Of a DNA stretch of 64,000 nucleotides, positions 63,543-64,000 are shown one piece after another; the first letter of the stretch is position 1, and every line of letters starts with the position of its first letter. The position numbers were made by a program, and so were the translations under genes. Source of the stretch: Cloeon dipterum (Eukaryota > Arthropoda > Insecta > Ephemeroptera > Baetidae); the NCBI RefSeq assembly GCF_949628265.1, contig NC_088790.1:17612545-17676544 (forward strand), read 5' to 3'. The notes beneath the pieces are model-generated. The model worked only from the letters and a program-made list of their open reading frames with translations, was not told where the DNA came from and did not search any database.

Positions 63543-64000
63543 TCACGAGGCGTACATTCGGTTAATTTCGTGTTGGTACCTCTCCTGAATGTCTTTCCTC
63601 TTGAGCTTGAAGGCGGCTGTGACCAGACCCATGTCTGGTGACCAGACCTCTGTGCACAACTTGACAGCAGCCGGAATTTCAAATCGAGCCAGTTTGCCTG
63701 GAAACGAAAAGTGACTTAGTTGAGCACCGATATTATAATTTTGTGTAGAATGGCAGGGATTTCATAATTTTTTTTTAAATTGATAATTATTTAATTCTGG
63801 ACTTACTCTTCTTGCCATGTTCTTCGAGTTCCTTGAGAACTGCCTGCTCAACTTGCGGATCTTGACACAGCAATTCAAAGTCGATATCGTTCTTGCCAAG
63901 TCTGCTAGCTAAGCCAGCCAAGTGACCAGGGTTGGGCACAACCAGAGCTACCGTGAAGTGCTTCGTTGGGTCGCCGTAAACGCAAACATTCTCGACTAGG
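63543..64000 (-). CDS. Acsl: Long-chain acyl-CoA synthetase, ACSL3/4 type, C-terminal exons only
   Basis: Two exons in coding order: 63807-64000 (continues beyond the window) and 63543-63697, joined in phase by a GT-AG intron of 109 bp. Only the last 115 or so residues are present. ACSL enzymes activate long-chain fatty acids to acyl-CoA using ATP, on ER, mitochondrial or lipid-droplet membranes. The fragment starts LVENVCVYGDPTKHFTVALV, includes VVPNPGHLAGLA, and ends with the ACSL3/4-type tail: LARFEIPAAVKL, WSPDMGLVTAAFKLKRKDIQ and ERYQHEINRMYAS. The GLVT-AFKLKRK segment near the C-terminus is conserved in this enzyme class. The AMP-binding core is outside the window, so the ACSL3 versus ACSL4 split cannot be made. 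The gene converges on liprin-alpha. Confidence 0.9.

Overview
The window is nuclear DNA of an arthropod, most probably an insect. The genes are intron-rich, with GT-AG introns from about 50 bp to over 1 kb, GC-rich exons and AT-rich spacers. The predicted proteins read closest to insect versions: the dopamine receptor matches the Dop1R1 class and the liprin-alpha starts [10 protein letters not shown] as insect liprins do. The order cannot be fixed from sequence alone.

Five complete genes, one gene cut by the right edge and a further complete one, seven in all, were rebuilt by reading splice sites and checking that every exon junction keeps phase. Positions 1-9441 hold no recognisable gene. 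At 9442-12236 (minus) lies a divergent PROPPIN of the WIPI1/WIPI2/Atg18 class (360 aa). Positions 12237-27831 are a 15.6 kb stretch with no recognisable coding sequence, ending at the D1-like dopamine receptor Dop1R1 (27832-30769, plus, 421 aa). A TBC1D12/TBC1D14-type RabGAP (33083-37214, minus, 668 aa) converges on it. Head to head with the RabGAP is an NCOA5-like coactivator (39160-42276, plus, 450 aa). Then come TAF3, the PHD-finger subunit of TFIID (44138-49239, plus, 806 aa), and liprin-alpha (50813-60799, plus, 21 coding exons, 1193 aa). The last two exons of an ACSL3/4-type long-chain acyl-CoA synthetase (63543-64000, minus) run off the right edge.

The genes are not an operon and share no single pathway. 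WIPI and TBC1D14 both belong to autophagy and membrane traffic, Dop1R1 and liprin-alpha to the nervous system, and NCOA5 and TAF3 to transcription.

The most notable non-genic item is a complete non-autonomous hAT-type transposon at 37690-38849. It has 12-bp terminal inverted repeats, a perfect 8-bp target duplication, two 27-bp minisatellite arrays and at least five copies of TATCGATA (the DREF-binding DRE core) near its ends. It sits inside the short shared upstream region of the divergent RabGAP and NCOA5 genes. Other points to check are changed partner-binding residues in the WIPI protein, a shortened third intracellular loop in Dop1R1, a GC-AG intron and an altered LxxLL box in NCOA5, a 52-nt intron with an AAG acceptor in the RabGAP, and a palindromic E-box beside a full CRE upstream of liprin-alpha. 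Comparisons with human or fly proteins come from memory of the families and were not computed.
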